64,000 nt of DNA from Harmonia axyridis (GCF_914767665.1 NC_059503.1:61770352-61834351), one strand, 5' to 3'; numbered from the stretch's first letter, positions 9,805 through 22,739 are shown. Notes: generated from the sequence alone by a model not told the origin. Numbers and translations are program-made.

Positions 9805-10965
9805 CAAGTGACTGATGGAATACTTCAAGAAATGGAGATTCAAAGTGAACACATCGAAAACAGTTGCAATCTACTTCGGAGGAACAACGGTAAAGAAAGA
9901 GAAAGCAGGAAACGTCAAAATAGAAAACCAGACGATATAACTGAAAAAGGAAGCAACATATCTGGGAGTAATACTGGATGAAAGAATGAATTTTAACAAA
10001 CAGATAGAAGAAAACAGAAAAAAGCCAAGGCAATTGCACGGCAGATTGTACCCATTGCTCAACCCTAGAAGTGAACTTTCTTTAGAAAACAAGCTGAAGA
10101 TAATAAAAATAGTGCTAATATCAAGCATTACGTATGCAGGAGTTACCTGTTACAATACAAAGGACAATAATAATGATCAGTTGCAAAGTACGGTAAATTC
10201 AGTAATAAGAACAGCGGTTGGCGCTCTATGGTATATAACTAACCAACAAATCAGAGAAGAACTGAAAATTGAAACTATTGAAGAAATAGTCAATAAACAA
10301 AGAAGAAGACAATAGAGACGCTGAAAGAGCACGAGAATTAGGAATTAAGAAAGATAATACAAATTAAATTAAGAAAGACCGATAAGAGAAAATACCTCTT
10401 TCAAAGAACTAAATAGAAGAAAAAAGTGACATAAATTAGGGAGGAAAGCCTTGCAGCAGACTGTACACATTGCTCAACCCTAGAAGTAAACTTTCCTTTG
10501 AAAACAAGCTGAAGATAATAAAAATAGTGCTAATATCAAGCATTACGTATGCAGAAGTTACCTGTTACAATACAAAGGACAATAATAATGATCAGTTGCA
10601 AAGTACGGTAAATTCAGTAATAAGAACAGCGGTTGGCGCCCCATGGTATATAACTAACCAACAAATCAGAGAAGAACTGAAAATTGAAACTATTGAAGAA
10701 ATAGTCAATAAACAAAGAAGAAGACAATAGAGACGCTGAAAGAGCACGAGAATAAGGAATTAAGAAAGATAATACAAATTAAATTAAGAAAGACCGATAA
10801 GAGAAAATACCTCTTTCAAAGAACTAAATAGAAGAAAAAAGTGACATGAAGTAGGGAGGAAAGCCGCCCGATCAGTCAACAGCAGAAAATAGGAGAAATG
10901 AAATTAGAGGCGCAGGGAATGTTAATTCCGGACCTTAAACAAAAAGAAGATCTGAGTTTCCTGTT
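9805..10965 (+). mobile_element. Jockey-like fragment with internal tandem duplication
   Basis: This is a plus-strand copy of the Jockey family also seen at 5.1-5.9 kb and 53.2-54.2 kb. Reading from about 9808 gives the post-FADD region with KTVAI and NRKPDDI. Next come MNFNKQIEENRKKPRQLHGR, LYPLLNPRSELSLENKLKI and SSITYAGVTCYNTKDNNNDQ, and the C-terminal motif GALWYITNQQIREELKIETI. The frame is broken near 9950 and again after KQRRRQ (stop at 10313). The 3' untranslated part, ending near GAAGATCTGAGTTT (about 10955), matches the other copies. The segment from 10041 is present twice in tandem. Confidence 0.8.
10041..10865 (+). repeat. 415-bp tandem duplication within Jockey fragment
   Basis: Units 10041-10450 and 10456-10865 are nearly identical, with only scattered single-base differences such as GCTCTATGG/GCCCCATGG and GAATTAGG/GAATAAGG. 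Both share the same premature stop after KQRRRQ, so the duplication occurred after the element was already broken. The junction at 10451-10455 falls in the sequence GCCTTGCAGC. Confidence 0.85.
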
Positions 10966-11159
10966 GTTAACACGATCTATTTCAATACCTTTTATAGAAT
11001 GCATTGTATTTGTCAGTTTTTGAGCTTTGTTTTACTGATTTCAATTTTTATTGATTTCCAACTTTTTTCTATAGTACCTTACATATCGCCTTTTCGAATT
11101 GTAATGGTGAATCTGAATTTATAGATTCAGCAATCAGAAATCTCTCCAAATTGAAAGTC

Positions 11160-11560
11160 CGTTCCAGATCTAACCGGGTTCACATCAAGCCCACATTATC
11201 TCCAATATCAAGTGCAGTCTACAGAACAGTCGGCGGCTGCAATTGATACACCAGTGGCGTGTGGGGGCGATTTTCGGTGGGGTCGTAGACAAAGGGGTCG
11301 CAATCTCGAATTGTAAGGAAGTTAAATTGACCGACTACTTTGATAATTACACCCCGGTAACATTTTCTAGTGTCTGCGGGGCAGAGGGGGGGATTGAATT
11401 CGAAAGAATCCGATCGTACTTCGGCTATTTAGTGACTCATGTTTACATCGACTGGGGCCTTTGTATTAATCGGATTGAGATCGGGAAGTGGGCTGTGAGA
11501 GGGACCGGTTAAATTGGCGGTTTTCGGTGACTTTGATCTTTATGCGTCCGCTTTTTCATC
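11160..11560. promoter_or_regulatory. GC/G-rich intronic island, candidate enhancer
   Basis: A G-rich, CpG-containing island in the large omb intron. A frame of 89 codons (11243-11512) crosses it but shows no family resemblance and lacks splice or codon evidence, so I do not call a gene. Its composition resembles the other islands in the window. A regulatory role is inferred. Confidence 0.3.
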
Positions 11561-11959
11561 CGGCTTGATTGCCAAAATTTCTTAATGAGCTGACTTGATT
11601 GAAATTTGGATTTGGTTTAATATGTATGAAAAAACTTTAAAACGGCGAAGGAGGGTGAGAAGTATTTCAATCATTCCGATATATGAATTCTAAACTTGAC
11701 GTTTAATCCATGCTTAAGGAAGGATGAGACTTTTTTTTCGGAAAGCGTCCCAATTATGAAATTGCTATATTTCATTATATATTTTGCTCTCGATAAAATT
11801 ATTGCATCATTATAAGCTGAATATATTTACATTAAAAGGTTTTACTTCATTTTTATTTCATCTGCGATGAAAAAAAAAATGGAAGTTTGATGATAGAAGT
11901 ACCGAAAAAAAAATCTTGTTTTGTAGAAACCCTAAAATCTTTTTCATTTTTTCTCCTTT

Positions 11960-12665
11960 ATATATCTGCTGCATCATACCTAATCTAATGTTTTCATTCA
12001 AAATTGCAGATATATTCGAATTTCAAAATCTTTTATCTCCAGATACACCTACTAGGATGAATAACAAGAGTTCAACGATTATTGATCATGTTATTTCAAA
12101 TAAAATTCTGACATGCAAAGTAACTATCACGTCTATTATTCTGTAGACCATAAAGTCATGCAAATAAAAAATAAAAACTAGATGCAGAAAAAATAATCAC
12201 TTGGTGGGTAATCGAATTCAAAGAGAGCAGATACTCGACTTTAAATTATTGACTAATAATATAGTTCTAAATGAAGTCAACGAGAATTAAAATCTTGAAC
12301 ATAAATGACTGAATAAACCACAAATATATAGAATCAACCAAGCAAAGAGACAAGGAATATAAATGATGAAAAATACTTTACCGAATTGTATGACTATAAC
12401 TAAGTTTAAACGATAAAAAAATAGAGTTAATAGCCTTCGGAACAAATTGAAAAATAATCTCATTGAGCAAAAATTATTTTTGGCAGAAAATCAGATGATT
12501 AAAATGGTGTAATGAATGCTCTGATGATTTGAAGAAGGAAAAAAAGAAAAGAAAACAAATTAATCGAATAAAAGGACATGATGAGAAATAGAGTAAATAA
12601 CCTGCGGAACAATTTGAAAAACAATAATATCAAGCAAAAATTGTTTTTGGCAAAAAACCAGATGT
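11960..12665 (+). pseudogene. Jockey-superfamily ORF2 relic (endonuclease to linker)
   Basis: A frame near 12000-12145 reads FQNLLSPDTPTRMNNKSSTI then IDHVISNK. This resembles the late part of the apurinic-type endonuclease of non-LTR retrotransposons (PTR...S.IDH.(F/I).N followed by SDH), with later frames giving a lysine-rich linker. Two diverged copies of one linker segment occur, NSLRNKLKNNLIEQKLFLAE (about 12430-12490) and NNLRNNLKNNNIKQKLFLAK (about 12597-12655). Many stops interrupt it. It is ancient and inactive. Confidence 0.4.
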
Positions 12666-13325
12666 TGCATTTTCCCTATTTGAACCAATAAAAATGATGT
12701 TATAATAGTCTTACCAATACAAACTGCTCTCTGCTTCCACACAGCACCGCACTGTATAAGGATGTAAGGGAACAGGGTAAAGGATTGAAATGGAACAAAA
12801 TGGGATTTATACAATGCAAACTGTCCTTCTAATGAACTGTCCCAATATATTTAAAATATCCGTGAATGAAACCAAAACCGATATATTAAACAACGAAAAC
12901 TTTATACTATCAAACTTCAACTTTTCTTTCCGATAACTATACATCTCATTAATAATCTGACAAAACATACCTCTCGATATCCCTAGACTACGCGACGTTG
13001 CCAAAACTAAACATCATAATGACTTAAAAAGGGCTAAAACACCAGATGTACTGAATACTCTGATTGGTGGAAGAGAAAAAAAAAAGATCGAAGGGGGAAA
13101 CAATTCTGCACAAATTTTAAATAAATTAAACATCAATTTTTCTTTATTAGGAACAAAATTGACGAAACAAATTATAAAAAAAAATGGTTATTTCCTCATG
13201 CTTTTTTTTCGTAATTTTTTCATGTTTAGTAAATTTTCCAATACTAAATCAAGTTGTAAAAATTCTCCCCCTCCTCACCATATTCAAACTGAAATTCAGT
13301 TGTTTTTAATTAACCCCAAAAAGAC
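12666..13325. other. omb intron, unremarkable
   Basis: AT-rich sequence with A-runs. Nothing recognised. Confidence 0.4.
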
Positions 13326-13700
13326 GCCACCCCGACCGCTGAGTCTTCGCAATCAATTTTCGACCTAGACCGAGAAGCGCTATCGTGCCCCATCGGCGGG
13401 GGAGTTCGGGGGGGAACGCAGGATTGACCTTAAACCGTTCCCGGTTATCCCGGGACGCCGAAATGTATGCATATCACTTACTGTAAATGCAAATGCGACC
13501 CTCTTACCCCTTAATCTGCACCCTTTATCCGCGCCGCGGAGGTGGCGTATGACCTTCCGAAAATGTCAACGTTAATTTGATACTGTTAGCGCTGCCGTCG
13601 CACCCTAACGAACAGACAGACGCTACTCTTTATTTTGCGGCGTATCTAATTTGAATTTAGGCCAGAGACCGTTCAACAAACATCCAAACAGGATCGGTTT
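13326..13700. promoter_or_regulatory. GC/CpG-rich intronic island, candidate enhancer
   Basis: This is one of the most CpG-dense islands in the window (GGCGGGGGAG, CCCGGGACGCC, CGCGCCGCGGAGG). It contains an octamer-like ATGCAAAT near 13490 (AAATGCAAATGCGACC), a possible POU-factor site. No reading frame is convincing. It lies about 2 kb 5' of the omb exon at 15658. Function is inferred only. Confidence 0.35.
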
Positions 13701-13916
13701 AAGACTTGGTTTCTATTCCAGATTTTTTCGTTTTTTTGTTATCTGATGTTTCCACCTTTACCTTTCATTTTTTTATCTATCATCTTTTTTTTTAATTTTC
13801 TTCATGCTGTCTTCGAATATTTATTTCACATAATTTCTACTTGTAATATGTAATATCTATTCCTCTGGATCTTTTTGATGTTGTAATTTTTTACTCTATT
13901 TTTCAATATGGTGTGA

Positions 13917-13934
13917 CCTAACCTAACCTAACCT
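13917..13934 (-). repeat. Short interstitial TTAGG-type repeat
   Basis: The plus strand reads CCTAACCTAACCTAACCT, about three and a half units of CCTAA, the complement of the insect telomere repeat TTAGG. It is too short to imply telomeric origin. Confidence 0.5.
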
Positions 13935-14929
13935 TGTAAATTGAACTGTCACATGTTCAACCAAGGACGTTAAAATACCGGATTTATTTTTCAACATATT
14001 ACATAAATGCATCTTCCAAAAAAATAAATAAAAATTTATCGCATACAATAAAAATAAAATATTTACAAAAACTTATATTCATATAAACTCATATTCATGC
14101 AATTCTTCAAAAAATTTTAATGGCACTTTCAAAATGTTATAATATGATACAATTACTCAATTGACGTGCCATGAGCATATAAAATTACGTGATACTTCCA
14201 ACAGAATGTCAATCATCACATTTTTACAATTTTTTAGAAAATACGGAAAGGTATACAAAAATAATTAATGCATGCTGGGAAAGAACTATATTTTTTTTTT
14301 CGGCAGCATATCATGGAGGAATTACATTATTCATTCTAATTTGTGTATTTTAGATGAAATCCACGTTTTATATTATTATTCATTTTCTCGAAAATAAATA
14401 GTTTGTTTTTTCGTCTCAAAATTGACATCACACAAAAATTGCGTTCTAACTATTCCTTAGATCTTGTCATTTCTTTCACCTTCCCTGTGTATTCTTAAAA
14501 CTCTAAACAAAGTGATTCTTTCTCAGGAAAATATTCTGTGGTTCATAGGGTTCCCAAATTTTCAGTGGAATCTGATGGATAGATTGGAAAATAAAAAAAA
14601 ATCTGAAACTATTATATTTGATGGATTTCACCTATTAATGAGATATTCAGAGTTTGAATCTGACCAAAAAATTTCAAGCGTTTTGTACATTTTAATTGAA
14701 ATGTCTTACCCCTCTTTCTATTTTAGTTTTTATCCTTATAGTTTCATTGAGTTCGACAGAAGTACTCTCATCATGATTAGTACGTTCATCATGATTCTTA
14801 TCTGAAAAGCAGATGGTCCAGTTGCTAATTCAACCCTGTAAAATAGTGCGAAAGATAAAGGCTTCCTTCTTGCACATATATTTTATCCTAACGGCATAAA
14901 AATGCAAAGCCGAAAATTGTTAGAGAAGT
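13935..14929. other. omb intron, unremarkable
   Basis: AT-rich intronic DNA. A 113-codon frame at 14464-14805 has low-complexity, compositionally random content and no recognised family, so it is not called. Confidence 0.4.
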
Positions 14930-15090
14930 GAATGATGTGACGCCCCCTGATCTCGTCCCAGTGTAAATTAAAGTCTTTGTTGGTTCTATCAACCCAGCAT
15001 GGACTTATCTAGCGTTCCGCATAATTTTCACCCCGGGGTTGGAAGTCGACCTGCCCCCAGACTGTCGCTAATTTGTTTTTATTAGGGGAC
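14930..15090. promoter_or_regulatory. Small GC-rich intronic island
   Basis: A short G+C-rich patch (CACCCCGGGGTTGGAAGTCGAC, quoted here as CACCCCGGGG near 15031) about 600 bp before the exon at 15658. It has the same character as the larger islands. Function unknown. Confidence 0.25.
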
Positions 15091-15657
15091 GTCTAACAAA
15101 AACCATCTTACTACATGTTTTCAAACTAATGCATTTTGAGAATCTTCGCAAAACTTCGATCAAGGTACCTGTAAGGTTTGAAACGTTTTGATGGAATATC
15201 AGATGAGCTTTCAATCAACGTTTATCTTGAATTTCGTTCCTGAATGTATATATTCTAAAATTACGACATATTTTCGAATTCTATAATTATATTGAAAATG
15301 GTATAATGAGTTCTTGTTGAGATCTTAATCCAATAAAATAGAGAATGAGAGATAAGCAAATTCATACATAAGGCGACTTTGATATCACAATCCATCCATT
15401 AGAAAAATCTGCATGGAGACAAAGATCAAAACACTTCATCTTGTTGTAGTGGTTCTCTCCGAATAATTAAATCATCTTACCATTGAAGATAAAATAAAGA
15501 ATATGTAACAGTTTGCTTCAGCGCATTTGAAAATTGATCTCGAGTGATAGCTCTATAAATATTATCTCCTTAATTTTCTTCCCTCAAAAATGTGTGCTCT
15601 TTCTCAAAATATATCGAATAAAGATGTTCTAACAAATCATTTTTATTATTGTTTCAG

Positions 15658-15845
15658 GCAAGCTATGCTGGCACAGAGGCACTCAGATGACAAGACAACG
15701 CATCCTCTACCGGCTAGAATGTCAGCTGACAGCAGCACAGTATCAAAAACCGATGATTCAGAGCTAGATGTCGTCGGCACAGCTGATAGTCCGAGGCCAT
15801 CCCTTCAAGCATCGACCCCTATCGCTTCTTCGGCCAACCATTCAG
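15658..15845 (+). CDS. omb: optomotor-blind exon after the T-box
   Basis: The acceptor is GTTTCAG, ending at 15657. The first base completes a Lys codon with AA from 4903-4904. The peptide runs QAMLAQRHSDDKTTHPLPAR, continues with a Ser/Asp-rich stretch (DDSELDVVGTADSPRPS) and ends ASSANHS plus one base. The donor GTAAA is at 15846. This linker, rich in Ser, Thr and Asp, follows the T-box in Tbx2/3 proteins. The open frame continues upstream into the intron (from 15590), but the acceptor and the frame match to the previous exon fix the exon start. Confidence 0.92.
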
Positions 15846-15919
15846 GTAAATATCACCCCTTACAGCTACAAAAACGATTTTTCGAATCGAAACAGTATTT
15901 GAATGTAAATTTTCTCCAG

Positions 15920-16644
15920 GTGCTGAAGATGACTTGAGGAGGAGACTCCACGATGATTCCGGATCAGAGTCCAGCTGTTCAGAATCTCCGAGAAGCACTG
16001 CATTCAGAGCAGCTCCTTCTTCTCCCAAAGAGTCAAGCAGTGCCGGGCCGTCTAACCCTTCTGGTGAATACCCATCGCCGAATATAAGCGTGGGACCTCC
16101 CATTCATCCACCTCCTCATTTACTACCTTATCTCTACCCCCACGGAATGTACGGGGGAGCTGGAGGTCCTCCATTTGGACCTCCTCTCAGTCTTTTCACT
16201 GGTGCTCATAATCCGGGGATGAATCCTAGTCTGCTTTTCAACGCACAGCTTGCTTTAGCAGCGCAACATCCTGCGCTGTTTTCCCACTACCAAAACCTAG
16301 CACATCCAAACCCCCATGGTCATCATCTATCACCAACGTCCCCTATACACAACCACCTCAAGGGTGGCCACCGTTTCACCCCCTATACAATCCCTAACTC
16401 CACCACTGGCGTGAGCTCCTCGCCTCTGGGCAGCGCCTTCGAAACAGTCACACCTAGCTCTCACACCAGAAGCCTCAGCAACTCACCATCCGGTAAAATA
16501 AGAAGTAGTTCCTTATCTCCTCCAATGAGGCCCAGCACCACGTCGCCAAAGCCAGAAGTATCGTCTTCCCCCAATGACCTGAAGAGCATAGAGAAAATGG
16601 TGAACGGTTTGGACGTTAAGCAAATAGAAGAAGTGGAAAAGTAG
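15920..16644 (+). CDS. omb: optomotor-blind terminal exon, C-terminal repression region
   Basis: A 74-nt intron (GTAAA...TTTCTCCAG) precedes this exon. The Gly codon is split G/GT, then AEDDLRRRLHDDSGSESS. A Pro/Gly-rich segment follows: HPPPHLLPYLYPHGMYGG, FGPPLSLFTGAHNPG, then MNPSLLFNAQLALAAQHPAL. This last block, conserved in omb and Tbx2/3 C-termini, is linked in the family to repression. The tail is Ser/Pro/Thr-rich and ends VNGLDVKQIEEVEK with TAG at 16642. Together the four exons give 1,137 nt in one continuous frame (378 residues), which supports all boundaries. Part of it resembles low-complexity sequence, but the LLFNAQLALAA block is diagnostic. Confidence 0.95.
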
Positions 16645-17340
16645 TGCTAGTGATCAGCCATATTAGTTAATATTAGTATTGGCATAACCGTACTCTTTTA
16701 ATCCTGGGATGTTTCTGCAATACGAATTCCGGTCTATCGATATGAGTCTGGAAAATGCGAAGGGTTTAATATAATACGATATCACGAACTGTCTACGAAT
16801 GAAAAAAGTAATTTTGTTAAATTCTTCGAGGGAAAAGGGACTCGAAATTGTACCTACTCGTGGTAATCCAACTCATTCGAATACCAATTTTATTGATGAA
16901 TGCGTTGGTTCCGATATTATATTTTTGAAGTGAGGGCTTTGCAATAGTATAATTTTATGAAATTCTAAACTTAAACAGTTAAAATCACGAAATAATCATT
17001 TGAAATGTCATATATCATACGGACTGAGTACTCAGCACAATAATAATAATCTCTTCACCTCAGTAGTGCAAATTTATAGTGGTGCTTTAAGTTTTCGGAA
17101 ACAGTCAACGGCTTAACTGATCTAATGATTCTTCAACGAACATCTGAACAGTTGGTGTTCTTGATGATGAAAAATAGAACATGTTCACTTAAGGCGTTTT
17201 TGTTTCTTTCATGAAGTAGACAGTACTTTATTTCAGGAAGTTTTATAACCCGAATAAATGTTCGACAATTGTCTGCAATGATGTTCCTTTTAGAGATCTG
17301 TAAATATCCTAATGTAAATAAACTTGTTTATTGTTTGAAA
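16645..17340 (+). other. omb: omb 3' UTR with polyadenylation signal
   Basis: Non-coding AT-rich sequence follows the stop. A canonical AATAAA lies at 17317-17322, followed by T/G-rich sequence (CTTGTTTATTGTTTG), which fits a cleavage region shortly after. Further downstream signals are possible in such AT-rich DNA, so the transcript end is a best estimate. Confidence 0.6.
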
Positions 17341-18259
17341 ATTTGTAAATTGTATAAAAATTAGAGAACATGTGTAAAAAACTTATTCTATTATTTACCA
17401 AAAAAAAATTTCGTGAATTCTTGTGCAGAGAAATTGGAGTGTCTTCAGAGGCTTTCATTATTTTGAACTATTTTTCGTTGTTTTGTTTTTCCAGTTTCTG
17501 CGCAAGAATACCGATAATTTTCTGTTTATTGGTAGGATTCCTCTTTAAAATCGAAGAATATTTATTATGTAAATATTGAAATTGTATAAGGAAATTCACA
17601 AATTAAACCTATGGCTTATATTACATTACGTACCAGTATTGAAAATTTAGATTTATTGTAAGTATGGCATTTTTTGAGTAGTAATTTTCTATACTGGATA
17701 CATCTGTAAACTGTTCTAGAGATTGTAAAATTTGTCGAGTGTATATGTGGAAATATAAGTTTAAGAGTAAAGAATATTGATACCTACCTGTCTGTTTTAT
17801 TAAACCCTTGAGGTCATGCTTGGATGAAATTCAATTATCTTTGTCAATGACAAAAACTGAGACAAACCCACTCAGTTTCAGAATGAGTTATTTTAAGAAT
17901 TGCTACGTCGAATTTAGATCAGTGAGTAGGAGAAAACAAATCGATGGAATGACTAATTATGTTGTTCATTATTGCATTAGTTGAGAATTCATAGGGAGGC
18001 CCTTTGTTTCCTAGAATTATAACCTCGGGTGTATTTTCGGGTATTGATGATTATTGATTTACGAACTGTAGTTTAGCCTTCTTTCGAATGTTAAAAATTG
18101 ATTGCTGAATTGATTAATGGCTCTAACCATTTGCTTATACAAGAATTGAGTAGCCAAAAATGGTATAAAATGGATATATTAGATTAGACCCATTAATAAT
18201 CGAATTCAATTATGTTCCATCGTTTGGACATTTCAAACAATGGAACCAACCTTACCATT
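17341..18259. other. Intergenic, nothing recognised
   Basis: AT-rich DNA downstream of omb. It may include distal 3' UTR. No gene or repeat seen. Confidence 0.4.
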
Positions 18260-18422
18260 GGTGTAACTAGATTTGATTCATGAGGGGGGTTTACCTCCAC
18301 TTTGAAAAATTTAAATCTTCCAACTTTTTATATATCAATTTTTTTTTTAAATTATTACATACAATTATTTTTTCTTCGAATCACTGAGGGGGTAATGTCT
18401 CCAATAATCCCCTCGTTACACC
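18260..18422. mobile_element. Possible MITE with GGTGTAAC ends
   Basis: The segment starts GGTGTAAC (18260-18267) and ends GTTACACC (18415-18422). Both ends carry G-run subterminal sequence (GAGGGGGG near 18283, GAGGGGGT near 18385). It is about 163 bp and non-coding. No clear target duplication, so the call is tentative. Confidence 0.3.
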
Positions 18423-21400
18423 CTTGAACCTTACTAAAAACCTGAGGGGAAATTTGAGGTCTAAAGGTCTGGTAAACGACAAAGTGATCAGACAAATATG
18501 TCTTATGTCAAAACATGAACAGGTACATCTAACATCAGATTTGTGTTTTTAAATGAGAACAATAGTTTTCATGGAGTGAATTACTCTTGAGAGTAAGTCA
18601 ATCATATGATCTAGGATGAAATTATCGAACAGCAAATGAATTGAAGTATTTAATTACATGAGATCGAATAAGGGGTGAATTTCGATGTGAGCTTGAATAC
18701 AAGAAACATGCTTAATTAAATAGGAAAATCCCTGCAGATTTCGCCGATGAACAGTGAATTTAAATTGTTTAAGTTAGGGTTAGTTATTATGAAATAATAA
18801 ATATAAAAAATAACCTGAAGAAGAATACAGTAATGTCCGCTAGCAGCAGCCTTTAGTGGGATTTTCAGATCTTGGTTGGTGTCATTTTAAAATAAGATTA
18901 TTTTGTGAAAACTTGTTGTATCATGACTTTCGAGAATTATGTGAATTCTTCAAAACAGAATGCTCACTTTGATGGAGTAACTTCATATTATCAGAGCTGT
19001 GCCAAAGCTCAGTAATTTGTGATCAAATTGTAGGAGTTGAGGTGAGCTTTATCCAATCTTCATTTTCAAAAAAGTTGGTTAGTGTTTGATTTCAATTCTG
19101 AAATTTGATTCGTGACAACATAGCAAATATTTATTTCTGTGGGTCTTTTTTTACAATAGCATTTAGCCAAAGTACCCAATTTTCCGAATTTCGCACATAT
19201 TTTTTTTTTAGATCAAATCTCGAAAACGGCGCATTGTAAAAGAAAATATGAGGAATGCAATCATTTTTCAAAATGAACGAATATTCTTCAATGAGCGTTC
19301 AAATTACTTTTAAGAGTTGGTTTCTTTGAATTTCTTGAATTTTAATGGAATGAAATGGCCACAATGAAGAAACTGAAAGATTCGTATGAAATTTTGTTGT
19401 TGGGGGGAGATTTATCATAACAATGAAAAACGATAAGATGGAAGAATTTGGGAAAAGTCTAAAACAAAAAAATATTCATCCAAGAGATAATACAGAAGAG
19501 AATATATATCGTTAATAGAGGAGAAACAAACAAGAAAATGAACTGAATAAAAACTAATTGATGGAATATATAATTTCTTCGAGAAGGAGAAATAAAGATT
19601 GATTGAGTTGGAATGGAATGGATTTGATAGAAGAGCAGTATTGATTTCGAAGAATTTATAAGAAAGCTGAAAGATAAGTAATTTCAAGTTGTTTCATACT
19701 TGATATTAGAGGAGATAGTTAGGTAAGATAGATTAGTAAGGTTGATTGTTCTGTTGAACAAAATTATAATTCTGAATTTTTTAATTTGAAGTCTTATTTT
19801 TATTTTTCAATTGTGACTAGAATCCACACCAATTTTCGAAATTTTGAAGTAAATCATAACTAATCAACATAAAAAGATAGATTTCAGTAAACGAAATCAT
19901 ATCAGTACCTACCCATCTAATGCTCACCTTGTCTAACAAGAGGACAAGAACAGAAAATGAATAGAAATACTGCTCACCATAGATTTTCCTTGGAAAACCA
20001 CAGATAGCCTCAATCAATTTGTGTCGTCACTTGTTTGAATCTGTCAAATATCTTCTATATATGACAAGCAGAAGTGAAATAGAAAAACAACGTGGAAAAC
20101 TTTTCCCCACGAGCAGAACTTCTCGGAAGCCGAGAATTCCCAGAAAAAAATCAGCCGCGTGGGAACCGACATCAGCAAGAACATACGTAACCTATTTAAA
20201 ATTCCTCCATCATCCTTTTCCGAAGCGAGATAAGAGGGTCACTCAGTGAAGGCCGAGCTGGTCGGCTCTAGAAGCCAGGAATCTATCAATCTCAGCCACA
20301 CATAAATCGCGAGGGAACAATGCAAGGACATAATTTCATATAATAACGACAATGAGACACGATGAATTACCGGTGCACGTATTCCAGCAGTCGACAAATA
20401 CAATTAAATGGGCTTGACTCATGACTACCAACTGTCTGAATATTAACATGTCTCCTCAGCCATGTTACTGCTTTGTTCCAGCTCGAATACGGCGCGAATT
20501 ATGCCTCTTGATGTGTTGCCATGTGAGGAAAAATGAAGACATAAATTTTGCGACGTGTGGGAAATTTTCATCGACGAATATCTGAATGGTCGTTCGAATT
20601 TTATTTTGAATTCTAATAGGTACCTATGAACCAAGAGAAGGTGGTATTAATTTTCAACTTATCTAGGGAAATATTGCTCTGGTGGTAAAATACACCCACT
20701 TACATGTCATTATTAGTTATTTATAATACAAGTCAAGAAGGTGTTGATATTCTTCCATAAGTTCAAAATTTAAAAACGAGCCACGAAGTGGCGAGTGGTA
20801 GAATGAACCTTCTGTACGGGTATTACCTATGCATGATTGTATAATTTGAGAGTTAGTCCCGAAAGGTTGTATATCCGTAGAAGTAGTAGTGCAGAATTCA
20901 TTAGATTGGATGGCTTCTGAATTCGAGAAGATTCTTTATTGCAGTGAAACACGCAGTGGTGTCTGAATTCGTTTATTGTGTGACTACACAAGATATGCTA
21001 ACTCTGTCAGTACTGTTTATATATTGTATGTGTTCTGCTAGAGCAGAGTTTCATCATCGGCTGTCCACCTGTAGATTGTTGAAAATTGGGCTTTTGGTTA
21101 ACGTAGAGTTTCATCATGAATGGTTCATCTGAGAGAGGCGCACCTTCAAAATTAGCCGAGCACATCTTGTCAAAATAGGTATGAATATAACTTCAGAATA
21201 TATCTGGTACAGATTCCGTTTAAGAATTATTATCGTGCACATGCAGGTACATGCCGACACGAACAAACCATTTCAGTATTTTGCTACTAATTGCTAGATT
21301 TTTGTTCGATTGGATGAGTCTTTTGAAATGATTGAGGAAATAGGATCTCATATGGATGCTATTTATCTTAACCGCGATTTTTGGATGCTGAACATACTAC

Positions 21401-21673
21401 ATGGATAATTTAATGTATATCCAATGTCTGTCGAGCAAATCGTGTACATGACCTCTGTCCGGAATCAAGTTCTATCTCGAATTTTCATTATTGAGCGAAA
21501 CACCATCACTCTCGGCTCAAAATTTGAAAACTGCTGACAATCGAGCGGAATGATAGGGGAACGAGACTCTCTTGAAACAAAAGTTGGAAACAAAAATCTA
21601 CGCAGACACTACAACAAAAACGCAATCAACAACAGAACCAATCAGTATTAAATAGATGAAGATATTATTGAAA
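18423..21673. other. Intergenic, nothing recognised
   Basis: Long stretch of apparently unique AT-rich DNA. Several short frames (for example 20019-20249) show no family resemblance and no supporting splice context. No RNA gene recognised. Confidence 0.4.
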
Positions 21674-21892
21674 AATGAATAAATGAATAACTCAATAAAT
21701 GAATGAATAAATAAATGAATCAATGAATGAATAACTGAATGAAGAGATCAATAAATGAATAAATTAATAATTGCCAAAATCAATTAATTAATGAAAGAAT
21801 AAATGAATTGATAAATGAATAAATAAATGATCACATGAATGAATGAATGAATCAATGAATGAATAAATGAATGAAACAATCAATGACTAAAT
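21674..21892. repeat. Imperfect (AATG/AAAT)n microsatellite
   Basis: About 220 bp of interrupted ATGA, ATAA and ATCA tetranucleotides. The reverse-complement type repeat occurs at 23531-23880. Confidence 0.85.
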
Positions 21893-22739
21893 GGAATTGC
21901 CTTCTGCAACGAGTATTAGACGATATTTTCTCTATTTCAATCAAGTTTTGTGAAATATTGTCGAAATTCAATGAAAAATTCAGATTATATATCCTAGTGA
22001 CATTTGTATTGTTTCTTGGCACTTGGTGTGACTTTTACCAAAATTTATAAATTGCAGATATGAATTTGAATCTTACGTTTCGAATTTTGAAATAATTCAT
22101 AATTACGCATCTAATTCGTGAATTATTTCTGCCGAAATCGAATTAACACCAACAGAATTAAAATAAATTGCGAATAATGTCGCAAATCTTTTCAGTTAAT
22201 CCCAATTACATTATATATATTGACAATCGATGTGTGTTGAATTTTGATAGGATTGGAAGTCTGTGTAGACAATCGCAAAACGAAAAATATAACTGAAAAC
22301 AATGGTGTAATGAGTTCATTACAGCACTGTTTTTAGAACTGTAATGAATAATGATTACGATACTGAAATCGAGAAATAATATTTACTTATACCCTTTTAT
22401 GAGAGTTTCAAATTATTCAGTTCAGTTAATTAGCAAAATAGATTTCGCACTAGCTTGAATACAACCTCTCGTTTTCCGACACATACGAACGCGTACATGA
22501 CATTACATTTTCATACAGATTTCGAAAAATGTTCTCATTCACCTGTCTTCTCGATGATATGAGAAGCTAGCTAATGAATTCGTCATATAGAATACAAAAA
22601 TACTAATACTGATAAACTAACTTGAAATCGAATAATAATAAACTGTAGAAGTCAAATACATATCTTACAAGGATTTAGAACACAACCCGTTAAAAAAACA
22701 CGGGCGAAAATTATTCAGAACAGTCTGAAACGCTCTAAT
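21893..22739. other. Intergenic, nothing recognised
   Basis: AT-rich unique sequence between a microsatellite and a GC-rich island. Confidence 0.4.

Noticed and set aside
13917..13934. CCTAA repeat as evidence of a telomere or fusion
   Set aside because: Only about 3.5 units; such short runs are common by chance and in insect introns.
14464..14805. 113-codon open frame in the omb intron
   Set aside because: Composition is random, no domain, no splice context; expected by chance at this AT content.
15590..15657. Extension of the omb exon upstream to an ATG in the open frame
   Set aside because: A clear GTTTCAG acceptor at 15657 and perfect frame joining with the previous exon show this part is intron.
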